Shown here in pieces: positions 1 through 7,322 of a stretch of 10,420 bases of DNA; position 1 is the stretch's first letter, and each line of letters begins with the position of its first letter. The stretch spans positions 1 through 10,420 of the forward strand of contig JAJZWW010000082.1 of the NCBI GenBank assembly GCA_021846485.1, in the 5' to 3' direction. Below the pieces are notes generated by a model, which was not told where the DNA came from, did no database searches, and saw only the letters and a list, made by a program, of their open reading frames with translations. The position numbers and the translations under genes were made by a program. The DNA comes from Actinomycetes bacterium (GTDB lineage Bacteria; Actinomycetota; Acidimicrobiia; Acidimicrobiales; Palsa-688).

Positions 1-1
1 C

Positions 2-112
2 ACCGCCCGAGTCCACCTACCCAAGCCGATAGTCGCCATCGCCGCCACCCCCGACGGCCGCGGCTACTCGCTCGTCGGCGCCGGCGGGCTGGTCTACCAC
101 TTCGGCCGCTGA
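2..112 (+). CDS. 3' end of a secreted repeat protein (partial)
   Basis: Only the last 36 codons are present; the frame enters open from the left edge and ends in TGA at 110-112. The visible protein contains PIVAIAATPDGRGYSLVGAGG followed by LVYHFGR. This resembles the actinobacterial repeat with the pattern 'PIVGIAATPDGxGYWLVASDGGVFxFG', found in long secreted, probably beta-propeller-like proteins that often carry an enzymatic or binding domain upstream. The last repeat here is degenerate (SLVGAGGLVYHF instead of WLVASDGGVFTF), as is common for a terminal repeat. The main domain lies outside the window, so no function can be given. The next gene starts 24 bases downstream on the same strand, so the two may be co-transcribed. 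Confidence 0.7.
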   Translation, partial: TARVHLPKPIVAIAATPDGRGYSLVGAGGLVYHFGR

Positions 113-126
113 GTAAGCCATGAGGC

Positions 127-132
127 GGGAGG
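127..132 (+). promoter_or_regulatory. Shine-Dalgarno GGGAGG of the first glycosyltransferase
   Basis: GGGAGG lies 4 bases before the ATG at 137 and 7 bases before the ATG at 140. The spacing favours the second of the two adjacent methionine codons as the real start, which changes the protein by one residue only. Confidence 0.6.
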
Positions 133-136
133 CAAG

Positions 137-1270
137 ATGATGGGCGTGCGTGAGAGGGACTACGAGCTGATCGACGATCGCCGATCCGTGGTCAGCCTTC
201 GGAACGGTGCAGCTGGTGACGAGGTGAACTGCCTGACCCTGGCCGGCCTCGGTGTCCCAGAGCCGATGGGCCAGCAGGCCTACGAGGACCAGCTCGCTGC
301 CCGGGCCGCTAGCACCCTCGGGGAGGGCTGGACCGTGCGACGAGCGGTGATCCGTTCGATGCGCTCACCGCTGCCCGGCACCGCCCGCATGCCGGCCCGG
401 GTGCTCACGACCTCCGGTGCCGCTGTCCGGCGAATGGCCGGCGCCGCCTTGTACCCACGCCGGGGCCTGGTCCACCGCCTGGACCTGCGCGTGCCGCCTG
501 CACCGGGCGCCGAGGTCGTCACGGTGCACGACGCCGTCTCCTGGCGGTTCCCCGACGAGGCGGTACCACCGTTGGCGGCGGTAGCCGAGGTACAGCGAGC
601 CCGAGCCGTGGTCTGCCCATCCCAGTTCACCGCCGGGGAGCTCGCCCAGCTCCTCGGCGTCCGGGATCCCGTCGTCATCCCCAACGGCGTCGCTCCCGAG
701 TGCTTCTCGGCCCGGCAGCTCGGAGACCGAGAGCTGGCCGCTGTGGGCGTCCGACGGCCGTTCGTCCTCCACGTGGGCGGCTGCGGGCTCCGCAAGAACC
801 TGTCCTCTCTGGCGACTGCGTGGGAGGAGGTCCGCTCCGCCTGCCCGGAGACGGCTCTGGTGCTCGTCGGACCGGCCGACCGTCGCCGCACCGCGCTGTT
901 CGCACCGCTGGCCGGCACGGTCCTGACCGGCCGGGTGTCACCGGAGCTGCGGACCCGCCTGATGGCGTCGGCGGCCGCGGTGGTGGTGCCCTCCGTCTAC
1001 GAGGGCTTCGGTCTGCCGGCGGTCGAGGCCATGGCTGCGGGCGCGCCCGTGGTCGCCGCACGGCGCTCGTCGCTCCCTGAGGTCTGCGGCGACTCGGCCC
1101 TGTTGGTAGAACCGACGCCAGGGAGCCTGGCCCTTGGTCTGGTCGATCTGCTCCGCAGTCCGACAGCCGCCGCAGAGCTGGCAGAGAGAGGTCGAGCCCG
1201 GGCCTCCGACTACAGCTGGGACGTCTCGGCGGCGGCCCACGCCGAGCTGTGGCGCCGGACAGCACGCTGA
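137..1270 (+). CDS. GT4-family glycosyltransferase (GT-B fold)
   Basis: The 377-residue product is a retaining GT4-type (Pfam Glycos_transf_1) glycosyltransferase that would transfer a sugar from a nucleotide donor to a growing surface glycan at the inner face of the membrane. HDAVSW (131-136) and IPNGV (181-185) are typical of the N-terminal acceptor half and the hinge. LHVGG followed by RKN (211-221) opens the C-terminal donor-binding half. EGFGLPAVE (299-307) is the E-x7-E motif that contacts the donor sugar. The order of motifs resembles mannosyl- and rhamnosyl-transferases of this family, but donor and acceptor cannot be read from sequence. No signal peptide or membrane segment is seen. 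Its last 22 bases overlap the next gene if that gene uses the GTG at 1249, which suggests a two-gene unit. ATG at 137 or 140 is possible. Confidence 0.88.
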   Translation: MMGVRERDYELIDDRRSVVSLRNGAAGDEVNCLTLAGLGVPEPMGQQAYEDQLAARAASTLGEGWTVRRAVIRSMRSPLPGTARMPARVLTTSGAAVRRMAGAALYPRRGLVHRLDLRVPPAPGAEVVTVHDAVSWRFPDEAVPPLAAVAEVQRARAVVCPSQFTAGELAQLLGVRDPVVIPNGVAPECFSARQLGDRELAAVGVRRPFVLHVGGCGLRKNLSSLATAWEEVRSACPETALVLVGPADRRRTALFAPLAGTVLTGRVSPELRTRLMASAAAVVVPSVYEGFGLPAVEAMAAGAPVVAARRSSLPEVCGDSALLVEPTPGSLALGLVDLLRSPTAAAELAERGRARASDYSWDVSAAAHAELWRRTAR

Positions 1271-2355
1271 GCGGGAACCGAGAGAGCGGTGACCTGCTAG
1301 AAACCACCGGCGTGGAGGACGCCCCACGCCGCGCCTCGGTGATCATCCCGACTCTCAGCCGGCCATCCTACCTGGGGGCCTGCCTCGCCCACTTGGCCCG
1401 CCAGTCCATCGCCCCGGTCGAGACCATAGTGGTGGATGCCTCGCCCGACGACGCCACCTACCGGCTCGTCCAACAGCGGTTCCCCGACGTGCGCTACCTG
1501 CGCAACCCCTTCGGTGCAGGACGAACCGGCATGTCCCGCAACCTGGGCCTGAGCCAGGCCAGCGGTGACGTCGTCGCCTTTGTCGACGATGACGCCTATG
1601 CCGACCCCGACTGGCTGGAGCGCCACCTGGAGACCTACTCCGACCCCACCGTGGGCGGCGTAGGAGGCCGTGCCAGCAACGGTGTGGAGGACGAAGAGCG
1701 CCGTGGGACCGACGAGATCGGCGTGTTCCGGAGGGACGGCACGCTTACTGGCAACTTCGCCGCCGACCCCGGCCACCTCGTCGACGTCGACCACGTGCTC
1801 GGCGCCAACATGTCGTTCCGCCGGGACATCCTGGTACGACTCGGCGGCATCCGTGACGGCTACCCGGGAACTTGCCTGAGGGAGGAGACGGACCTGGCGT
1901 TTCGGGTCAGGGGAGCCGGATGGCGATTGGTCTACAACCCTGCGGCACGGGTGCTGCACGTAGCCGCGCCCTACCCCAGGGGAAAGCGGTTCGACGTGCG
2001 CTACGACTACTACGCCCACCGCAACCACGTGGTGCTCCTGTCCCGCACCGTCGGGCCGACCAGCCCGCAGCTTCGCCGCTACCTGGGGGTCAGCGCCCAC
2101 CGGAACCTGGGCGAGCTCAAGCGGGGCGGTCGGGCCCTCGGGCAGCTGGTCCTGGGCTGGGGGCCCGATGCGGCGCGGACTGCCGCCGCCGGCGTGGCCC
2201 GCGCCGCCTCCGGAGGCGCAGGTACCCTCGTCGGCTACGCCGCTGGCCTACGCCAGCGGCGCCTCGACGCCGCTCGCGGCAGCGGGAGCGGCATCCCCGG
2301 CCCGGAGGGCTCTGCAGGCGATCACGGCAGACCCACCTCAACGACCCTTGAGTGA
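1249..2355 (+). CDS. GT2-family glycosyltransferase (GT-A fold)
   Basis: The 368-residue product is an inverting GT2 glycosyltransferase. The nucleotide-binding start is ASVIIPTLSRPSYL (about 29-42). FVDDDAYADPDWL holds the metal-binding DxD-type cluster at D113-D115. GANMSF (185-190) and EETDLAFRVRGAGW (202-215), with the acidic residues near the catalytic base, complete the fold. The C-terminal roughly 100 residues are rich in Arg, Ala and Gly, with no clear membrane span. It presumably adds one sugar in the same glycan as its neighbours; the substrate is not predictable. The start is uncertain: GTG at 1249 overlaps the previous gene and has only a weak ribosome site, while GTG at 1312 (seven codons before the GT2 core) would remove 21 non-conserved residues. 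Confidence 0.85.
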   Translation: MAPDSTLSGNRESGDLLETTGVEDAPRRASVIIPTLSRPSYLGACLAHLARQSIAPVETIVVDASPDDATYRLVQQRFPDVRYLRNPFGAGRTGMSRNLGLSQASGDVVAFVDDDAYADPDWLERHLETYSDPTVGGVGGRASNGVEDEERRGTDEIGVFRRDGTLTGNFAADPGHLVDVDHVLGANMSFRRDILVRLGGIRDGYPGTCLREETDLAFRVRGAGWRLVYNPAARVLHVAAPYPRGKRFDVRYDYYAHRNHVVLLSRTVGPTSPQLRRYLGVSAHRNLGELKRGGRALGQLVLGWGPDAARTAAAGVARAASGGAGTLVGYAAGLRQRRLDAARGSGSGIPGPEGSAGDHGRPTSTTLE

Positions 2356-2368
2356 GCGCCGCCTTCGT

Positions 2369-2395
2369 GCGGGCCCTCTGCATCCTCCGGCCCGC
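2369..2395. terminator. Hairpin between convergent genes, candidate bidirectional terminator
   Basis: GCGGGCC (2369-2375) pairs perfectly with GGCCCGC (2389-2395) across a 13-base loop. It sits in the 52-base gap between two convergent genes, where a bidirectional terminator would be expected. There is no T-tract on either side, which is common in high-GC actinobacteria, so the call rests on stem and position only. Confidence 0.45.
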
Positions 2396-2407
2396 GCTGG
2401 CCGAACC

Positions 2408-3484
2408 CTACCCGGCGCCCGGACGGCGGTGCTGCCGCAAGGCCGTCTCGTAAGCCACCACGGTCTCCTGCGCAGTCCTCTCCCACGTGTACCGCTCCCG
2501 CACGAGACCCCGCAGCCCGGGGTGACCAGGATGGCCCCAGGCGGCCAGTACCGCGGCGCGGATCGAGCCCTCCTTCGCCGGATCGCAGTACCAGGCCAGC
2601 GGGCCGAAGTAGTCCGATGCAAACCCACGGTCGGTGGTGACGACGTTGGCCCCGAGTGCGGCGGCCTCCAGGGAAGCCAGGCCGGTCGTCTCGAACCATG
2701 AGGCCAACACCGAGACCCGGGCCCCCGCCTGCAGCTCTCGCAAGGTTGCCGTTGGCGTCTCGCCATGGACGCACGCCCTCTCACCCGCCGCGCGCTGACA
2801 CTCTCGGAAGTACTCGGCGTGGTCGGGATGGGGTGGACCGACCACGTCCAAGCCCAGCCCGGTGGGTGCCAGGGCCCGGATGACCGCGAGCTGATTCTTG
2901 TGGGGCTCGACCCGGCCGACACACACCACCCGGCGCCGGGAGTCGACCGACGGGACCGCGCGCTCGCACAGCCCCCGCTCCACTGCGTTGGGCACCACGT
3001 GCACCGGCGTGGACACCCCGAGCTCGGACCTGACCGCCTCGGCCTCGCTCTCGGAGTTGGGGAGGAGGACGTCGGCAGCCTCGTAGGCGGCGACGTGGCG
3101 TAGGTCCGCCGCCCTCGCGCCCACCTCGGCGAGAGCGTCAGGCCCCCGGAGGCAGGCCTTGGCGATCCCGCCCGCCCGACGGAAGCGGCCAACGAACGTC
3201 CGCCACAGCGACATATTGGCGTAGCCCGGCTCGAAACGGTACCGACGCGACCAGTAGATCGGGGAGATCGCTGTCGCCACCCCCCGGCTGCGGGCGCTGC
3301 GCACCTGGGCGGCATTCAGACCGAAACCGTGCACGACGTCGACGTCGGGCAGGCGCTCGCCCCCACCGGTCATCACCTCGACGGTCAGGCCGACGTCGCG
3401 CAGCGCTTCGGCGGTGCGCTGCAGCTGCACCTGGTGACCCCCGGGAATGCGCCAGGCATCCGGCATCCAGAGCAGCGCTCTCAC
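2408..3484 (-). CDS. GT4-family glycosyltransferase (GT-B fold)
   Basis: The 358-residue product begins RALLWMPDAW after the initiator and has the layout of a GT4 glycosyltransferase. The N-terminal acceptor half holds DVVHGFGLN (about 49-57). VPNAV (164-168) is at the hinge, and VGRVEPHKNQ (189-198) starts the donor-binding half. E265 and E273 form the E-x7-E motif (ETTGLASLE). The start is taken as GTG at 3484, which overlaps the TGA of the upstream flippase as GTGA, giving a normal family length. The frame stays open for another 466 codons upstream, but that stretch reads through the flippase in another frame and lacks family character. It is the last gene of the minus-strand block and ends opposite a convergent gene. 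Donor sugar and linkage are unknown. Confidence 0.87.
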   Translation of the reverse strand: MRALLWMPDAWRIPGGHQVQLQRTAEALRDVGLTVEVMTGGGERLPDVDVVHGFGLNAAQVRSARSRGVATAISPIYWSRRYRFEPGYANMSLWRTFVGRFRRAGGIAKACLRGPDALAEVGARAADLRHVAAYEAADVLLPNSESEAEAVRSELGVSTPVHVVPNAVERGLCERAVPSVDSRRRVVCVGRVEPHKNQLAVIRALAPTGLGLDVVGPPHPDHAEYFRECQRAAGERACVHGETPTATLRELQAGARVSVLASWFETTGLASLEAAALGANVVTTDRGFASDYFGPLAWYCDPAKEGSIRAAVLAAWGHPGHPGLRGLVRERYTWERTAQETVVAYETALRQHRRPGAG

Positions 3485-5079
3485 CGCGGCAGCTCCCCCA
3501 TGGGGAGCACCCGGCGGCGCAACCGTCCAGCCACCTCGGCGAGGACGGGATCCCGGGTGACGAGGACCGGTACCAACACCGCCGAGGTGATCACGCCCAC
3601 GGCGGCGGCTTCGGCGAGCACCCAGGCGCTGTCGACCTCTCCTGCCACCAGCCACAGCAACCCGGCGACGGCACCGCTGACCAACAAGGCCGCGAGGGGG
3701 GCAGCGAGTGCCTCCTTCGCGTAGCGGGCCACCGGCACCTGCAACAGCCGGCAGCACACCAGGGGCAGGACCACGAAGTCCACGACCAGGTACTGGGGAG
3801 CATTGCCGACAAGCGGTCCGACTGGCCCGAGCAGGATGGTGAAGAGGATGCTCAACCCAACATTGCCGACGGCGAGGAGCAACGCCACCCGCGATACGAG
3901 ACGGGTACGCCCGATGCCGAGCAAGAAGACGTAGGCCTGGTTGCCGGGCAGCTGGACCATGAAGACCAAGTTCGCGGCCAGCACGACCAGGTACGTCTGC
4001 GGTGGTACGTGCCCCAGCCAGACGTGGAGGATCCCCCGGCCGAAGGCAATGAGCGTCACCACCAGGGTGGCAGTGATGCAGCCGGCGATGCTCACACCCC
4101 GCGAGAACAGCTCGAACTGCCGCTCCCGGGCGCCGAGCGCCGAGAAGTGGGCGTAGGTCGGGAGGGTCTGCGCAGTCGCGGCGGTCGAGACGCTGCGCAC
4201 GAACCTGCTGGTGCTGACACCGAGGTCGTAGGGAGCGACGTCGCGAATCGGGCAGATGGTGCCGATGACCAGCACGTCGAGAGAGAGGACCAGGATGCCC
4301 GAGATCTGCACCAACGCGGTGCGACCGCCGAAGCGCAGCAGGGCCCGCATCTCCGACCAGGTCGCTGATCGACGGGCACCTCCGTCCACCTCGAGGGTGC
4401 GGGCCACCCACAGCAGGGCGACCCAGTTGACGGCCGCTCCGATCCCGCTGACGATGAAGAGGACCAGGACGCCGCCTCCGAGCTCCACGGCCATGATCTG
4501 CACACCCTGGGTGAGGGCGCCGATGACCGTCACGACCATGGTGGCCAGGTAGCTGCGGCCAGACCCGTAGATGGTGGCCCGGGGTACGGACGTCATGAAC
4601 CCGGCGGCAGTCGTCGCGGAGCCGATCAGCAGGCACCAGCGGGCGACGTCCTCGGCGCGGCCGAGATGGAACAATGCGCCCACGAAGGGCAGCACCATCC
4701 CGGTCACGGCGACGGCCAGCAGCGAGCTGACCAGGAAGAAGCGCCTGGCGGTGGCCAGCAGCACCGCTACCTCGTCCTGGGCACCGGTGGCCAGTCTCCG
4801 GGCCAGGGTCTGGACCACCGCAGTGCTGACGCCTGCGTCGAGCAGCCCTACGTAGCCGGAGACCGATGTCAGGAGGATCCACAGGCCGTAGTCGGCGGCG
4901 CCCAGGTGGCGAAGGACGATCGGCGTGAGGAACAGGCTGAGCAGCACGCCCGAGAGCAGACCGGCATAGCCGGTGACGAAGTTGCGGACGAGATGCGCCA
5001 GGCTGGCGTTGGCCGAGCCTCCCGGGCCCGCCGGTGCTGCCACCTGCTCAGCCCGCTGGGAGCGGGGCCCAGTAGGCAT
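3481..5079 (-). CDS. Wzx-like polysaccharide flippase (MOP superfamily)
   Basis: The 532-residue protein is strongly hydrophobic, with about twelve membrane segments, and matches polysaccharide-biosynthesis flippases of the MOP/MATE superfamily. The N-terminal signature LGAADYGLWILL (59-70) followed by SGYVGLLDAGVSTAVVQ (74-90) is typical: the first helices, then a helix with LLDxG. The role would be to move a lipid-linked oligosaccharide made by the neighbouring glycosyltransferases across the cytoplasmic membrane. The first 27 residues are hydrophilic and low in conservation. The ATG at 5079 has no clear ribosome site, and a GTG twelve codons in is an alternative. The 3' end overlaps the next gene by four bases (GTGA), implying coupled translation. 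A 183-base gap with a direct repeat separates it from the upstream GT2. Confidence 0.9.
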   Translation of the reverse strand: MPTGPRSQRAEQVAAPAGPGGSANASLAHLVRNFVTGYAGLLSGVLLSLFLTPIVLRHLGAADYGLWILLTSVSGYVGLLDAGVSTAVVQTLARRLATGAQDEVAVLLATARRFFLVSSLLAVAVTGMVLPFVGALFHLGRAEDVARWCLLIGSATTAAGFMTSVPRATIYGSGRSYLATMVVTVIGALTQGVQIMAVELGGGVLVLFIVSGIGAAVNWVALLWVARTLEVDGGARRSATWSEMRALLRFGGRTALVQISGILVLSLDVLVIGTICPIRDVAPYDLGVSTSRFVRSVSTAATAQTLPTYAHFSALGARERQFELFSRGVSIAGCITATLVVTLIAFGRGILHVWLGHVPPQTYLVVLAANLVFMVQLPGNQAYVFLLGIGRTRLVSRVALLLAVGNVGLSILFTILLGPVGPLVGNAPQYLVVDFVVLPLVCCRLLQVPVARYAKEALAAPLAALLVSGAVAGLLWLVAGEVDSAWVLAEAAAVGVITSAVLVPVLVTRDPVLAEVAGRLRRRVLPMGELPR

Positions 5080-5173
5080 CCGGGCGTGGGACTGGGACCG
5101 GCACTGGGGCCGAGTGTAGACGCCGGGGTCGGGGGTCCCGCCTCACCGGGGACATCCACGCGCAAATCGGCTC

Positions 5174-5216
5174 GGACCACGAAATACGAAGGCTGCGGGC
5201 CGGGACCACGAAAGAC
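5174..5216. repeat. Short direct repeat in the gap upstream of the flippase
   Basis: GGACCACGAAATAC (5174-5187) and GGACCACGAAAGAC (5203-5216) differ at one base and lie 29 bases apart start to start. They sit in the 183-base non-coding gap 5080-5262, between the end of one GT2 gene and the start of the flippase gene, about 95-135 bases upstream of the flippase ATG. On the coding strand each reads as TTTCGTGGTCC with flanks. Spacing close to three helical turns and the position fit an operator or promoter-associated element. I see no convincing -35/-10 pair and no gene in the rest of this gap. Confidence 0.45.
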
Positions 5217-5262
5217 AGCGGGCGCCCGCCTACGCCGGTTCGGGCGAGCGGCGCGCTCAGGG

Positions 5263-6177
5263 TCACCGCCCGGCGAGCTGCCGGGCCAGCGCGTCGGTGA
5301 AGCCCACCGCGCACCTCGCTGCGCGCCAGGCTTCCCCTGCAGCCGAGCGCCGCTGGCCTGCCCGCCAGGCACTGGCCGCAGCGCGGGCGGACCGGACAGC
5401 GTGGTAGCGCTCCTGGCCCATCACCCTCTCCAGGATTGCGGTGGCGGTCTCGTCCGCTCCGTCCAACCGTGCCAGCCGGTAGTGGTGGCGGTAGACGGCC
5501 CGGGAGTAATCGAGAGCGGCCGCCGATCTCGTGATGTTTTCTCCGTGACGCCGGTAGGAGAGGAGGCGATCGGGCAGGTGGAGCAACGGTCCCAGCCTGG
5601 CCAGGCGTAGGTTGAGGTCCAGGTCTCCCTGGAGGGCCAGCAGCGGGTTGAAACCGCCAGCGAGCTCGAGCGCACCACGGCGGACCATGAGAGTGCCTAC
5701 ATGGAAGGCCCCTGCCCGGGCCACCCGCTCTCCGCTCGACGCCCAACCGTCGGCGAACGGCCTCCCCTCGGCATCCACGAACACGAATTCCCCGTAGCAG
5801 CCGATGGAATCCGGTCTCCCGTGCAGCGCAGCCGCCTGTAGTCGGAGCCGGTCAGGTGGCCAGAGATCGTCGTCGTCCAGGAAGGTGACGAGGGAGCCGG
5901 CCGCAGACGCCAAACCCAGGTTGCGTGCGGCGCCCACCCCCCGAGGCGGCTGGAGCAGCAGGCGGAGCGCCGGGATCCCCGAAACCGCCCGCTCGAGCCC
6001 CTCCGGGTCCGGACATCCGTCTGACACCAGCACCACCTCCCAGTCCTCGAAGCTCTGGGCCACGACCGACTCGAGAGCGGTCCGAAGGTAAGGGCTCTTG
6101 CGGTTCGTCGCCATCACCACCGACACGAGAGGCGAAGCATCGCCCGGGACATCCTGTGGCAGCGGGCTAGTACACAT
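5263..6177 (-). CDS. GT2-family glycosyltransferase
   Basis: The 304-residue product starts its catalytic domain with PLVSVVMATNRKSPYL (16-31). ARNLGLA (84-90) and FLDDDDLW (99-106, metal-binding acidic cluster D101-D104) follow. GDLDLNLRLARLG (184-196) and YRRHGENIT (208-216) are the acceptor-side motifs of GT2 enzymes that make surface glycans. No membrane segment is apparent; the last 60 residues are Ala/Arg-rich and probably helical. ATG at 6177 is preceded only by a weak GAAGTGAG-like site. It is separated by 107 bases from the GT2 gene upstream and by 183 bases from the flippase downstream, so it may have its own promoter, although none is clear. It differs from the two other GT2 enzymes in the window and presumably adds a different sugar. 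Confidence 0.87.
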   Translation of the reverse strand: MCTSPLPQDVPGDASPLVSVVMATNRKSPYLRTALESVVAQSFEDWEVVLVSDGCPDPEGLERAVSGIPALRLLLQPPRGVGAARNLGLASAAGSLVTFLDDDDLWPPDRLRLQAAALHGRPDSIGCYGEFVFVDAEGRPFADGWASSGERVARAGAFHVGTLMVRRGALELAGGFNPLLALQGDLDLNLRLARLGPLLHLPDRLLSYRRHGENITRSAAALDYSRAVYRHHYRLARLDGADETATAILERVMGQERYHAVRSARAAASAWRAGQRRSAAGEAWRAARCAVGFTDALARQLAGR

Positions 6178-6284
6178 GTCTCACTTCGGTCCATCCTCGG
6201 TGGGATCGCGACCCGACCAGCACGCTGCCGAGCCGCCGGAGGCGAGCTTCGGGATGGCTCCTGCGGCGCGCTGGCCCTGCCGGC

Positions 6285-7322
6285 TCACAGACGCCTTCCG
6301 AGGCCGACGAGGGAATGCGTCCGTGCGGTCCCGCGCGCCGAGCTGGGGCACTGGGCGCGGATCTGCCACAAGCTCTGGAAGAACGCCACGTTGCTGGTGA
6401 GGAAGAACTCCCTCTCGTCGATCGTCCGGGCGGCACCGCCTAGGCGTCCCGCCGACCGGTTGCGAGCGCGCACGACCGCGAGACGGGACCGGTCACGCAA
6501 CCACCGCAGGCGGAGGTACCCGAGGGTCGTGTCGAGCTGGTGGTGCCAGAGGTAGGCATGGCTCCTGCCGCCTCGGACCGCGAGGTCCACCATCGACTCG
6601 TAGGTGAGACGGGACTCGTCGAGGTGGTGCTCCACCGGCGGACCGACCGACCCCACCAACCGGTAGCCCTGGGACTTCAGGCGGAGGTTGAACATGACGT
6701 CGCTGTCGAAGCCGCGTGCCCCCGGACCGAGCTCCTCGTCGAAGCCGACGGCTCTGGCTGCGACTAGAGAGGTCGCCATGTTGGCGCCGACCATCCCCGG
6801 CTTCGTGCCGGACACGTCGAGCAGCTCGGCCAGGCACACCCGGAGCGCGGGCGAGAGCCACGGCCGGGACAGGTGCTCGGCCAGCACCACCCTGCCGCAC
6901 ACCGCGTCGGCTTCACCAGAGATGATCGGCCCGGCCATGTCGTCCACCCAGGAGACGGGGACCACCACGTCGTCGTCGGTGAACAAGACCGCCTCGCTAC
7001 CGATCATTGCGAGGGCACGGTTCAGCGCTCGGCACTGCCCCGGGACCGGTTCGAAAAGGACCCGCAACACCGGGTAGTCGGCAGCGAGAGAATCAAGGAC
7101 CTCCGCAGTGCGGTCCACGGAGCCGTTGTCGACGACCACGACTTCGCTCTTGTACGCCGATCGCGCCGCTGACTCGAGGACCGAAGGCAGGCAGGTGCGC
7201 AGGTGATCCGCCCGACCACGCGTCGCGATCAATACCGAGACGTCCGCGTCCTCCACCTCTCGAGGATACCTGTTCGGCGGTTCGACCCTCCGGGCCAGCC
7301 CACTCCGCTCGGGTGAAGACAT
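6285..7322 (-). CDS. GT2-family glycosyltransferase
   Basis: The 345-residue product has the GT2 start DVSVLIATRGRADHL (27-41) and VVVVDNGSVDRT (61-72). LFTDDDVVVPVSWVDDM holds the metal-binding D116-D118. GMVGANMATS (176-185) and GFDSDVMFNLRLKSQGYRL (204-222) are acceptor and catalytic-base motifs. The order is that of enzymes extending O-antigen or exopolysaccharide units. The ATG at 7322 overlaps the TGA of the upstream nucleotidyltransferase gene by one base (TGATG), so translation is probably coupled and the two proteins are likely used together. GTG at 7325 is an alternative start. The open frame extends 150 codons further upstream, but that part is an Arg/Pro-rich reading of the upstream gene and is not part of the protein. 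Confidence 0.88.
   Translation of the reverse strand: MSSPERSGLARRVEPPNRYPREVEDADVSVLIATRGRADHLRTCLPSVLESAARSAYKSEVVVVDNGSVDRTAEVLDSLAADYPVLRVLFEPVPGQCRALNRALAMIGSEAVLFTDDDVVVPVSWVDDMAGPIISGEADAVCGRVVLAEHLSRPWLSPALRVCLAELLDVSGTKPGMVGANMATSLVAARAVGFDEELGPGARGFDSDVMFNLRLKSQGYRLVGSVGPPVEHHLDESRLTYESMVDLAVRGGRSHAYLWHHQLDTTLGYLRLRWLRDRSRLAVVRARNRSAGRLGGAARTIDEREFFLTSNVAFFQSLWQIRAQCPSSARGTARTHSLVGLGRRL

Noticed and set aside
675..1346. A 223-codon minus-strand open frame opposite the first GT4 gene.
   Set aside because: Its Arg/Pro-rich composition has no motif, and the plus-strand GT4 motifs are unambiguous.
3485..4882. Upstream extension of the GT4 frame (466 codons before the GTG at 3484).
   Set aside because: It is an out-of-frame reading of the flippase gene, with no family similarity. 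The GTGA overlap gives a GT4 of normal length.
4666..5610. A 314-codon plus-strand open frame.
   Set aside because: It is antisense to the flippase and GT2 genes and rich in Gln/Gly/Arg/His without any motif, as expected from high-GC antisense frames.
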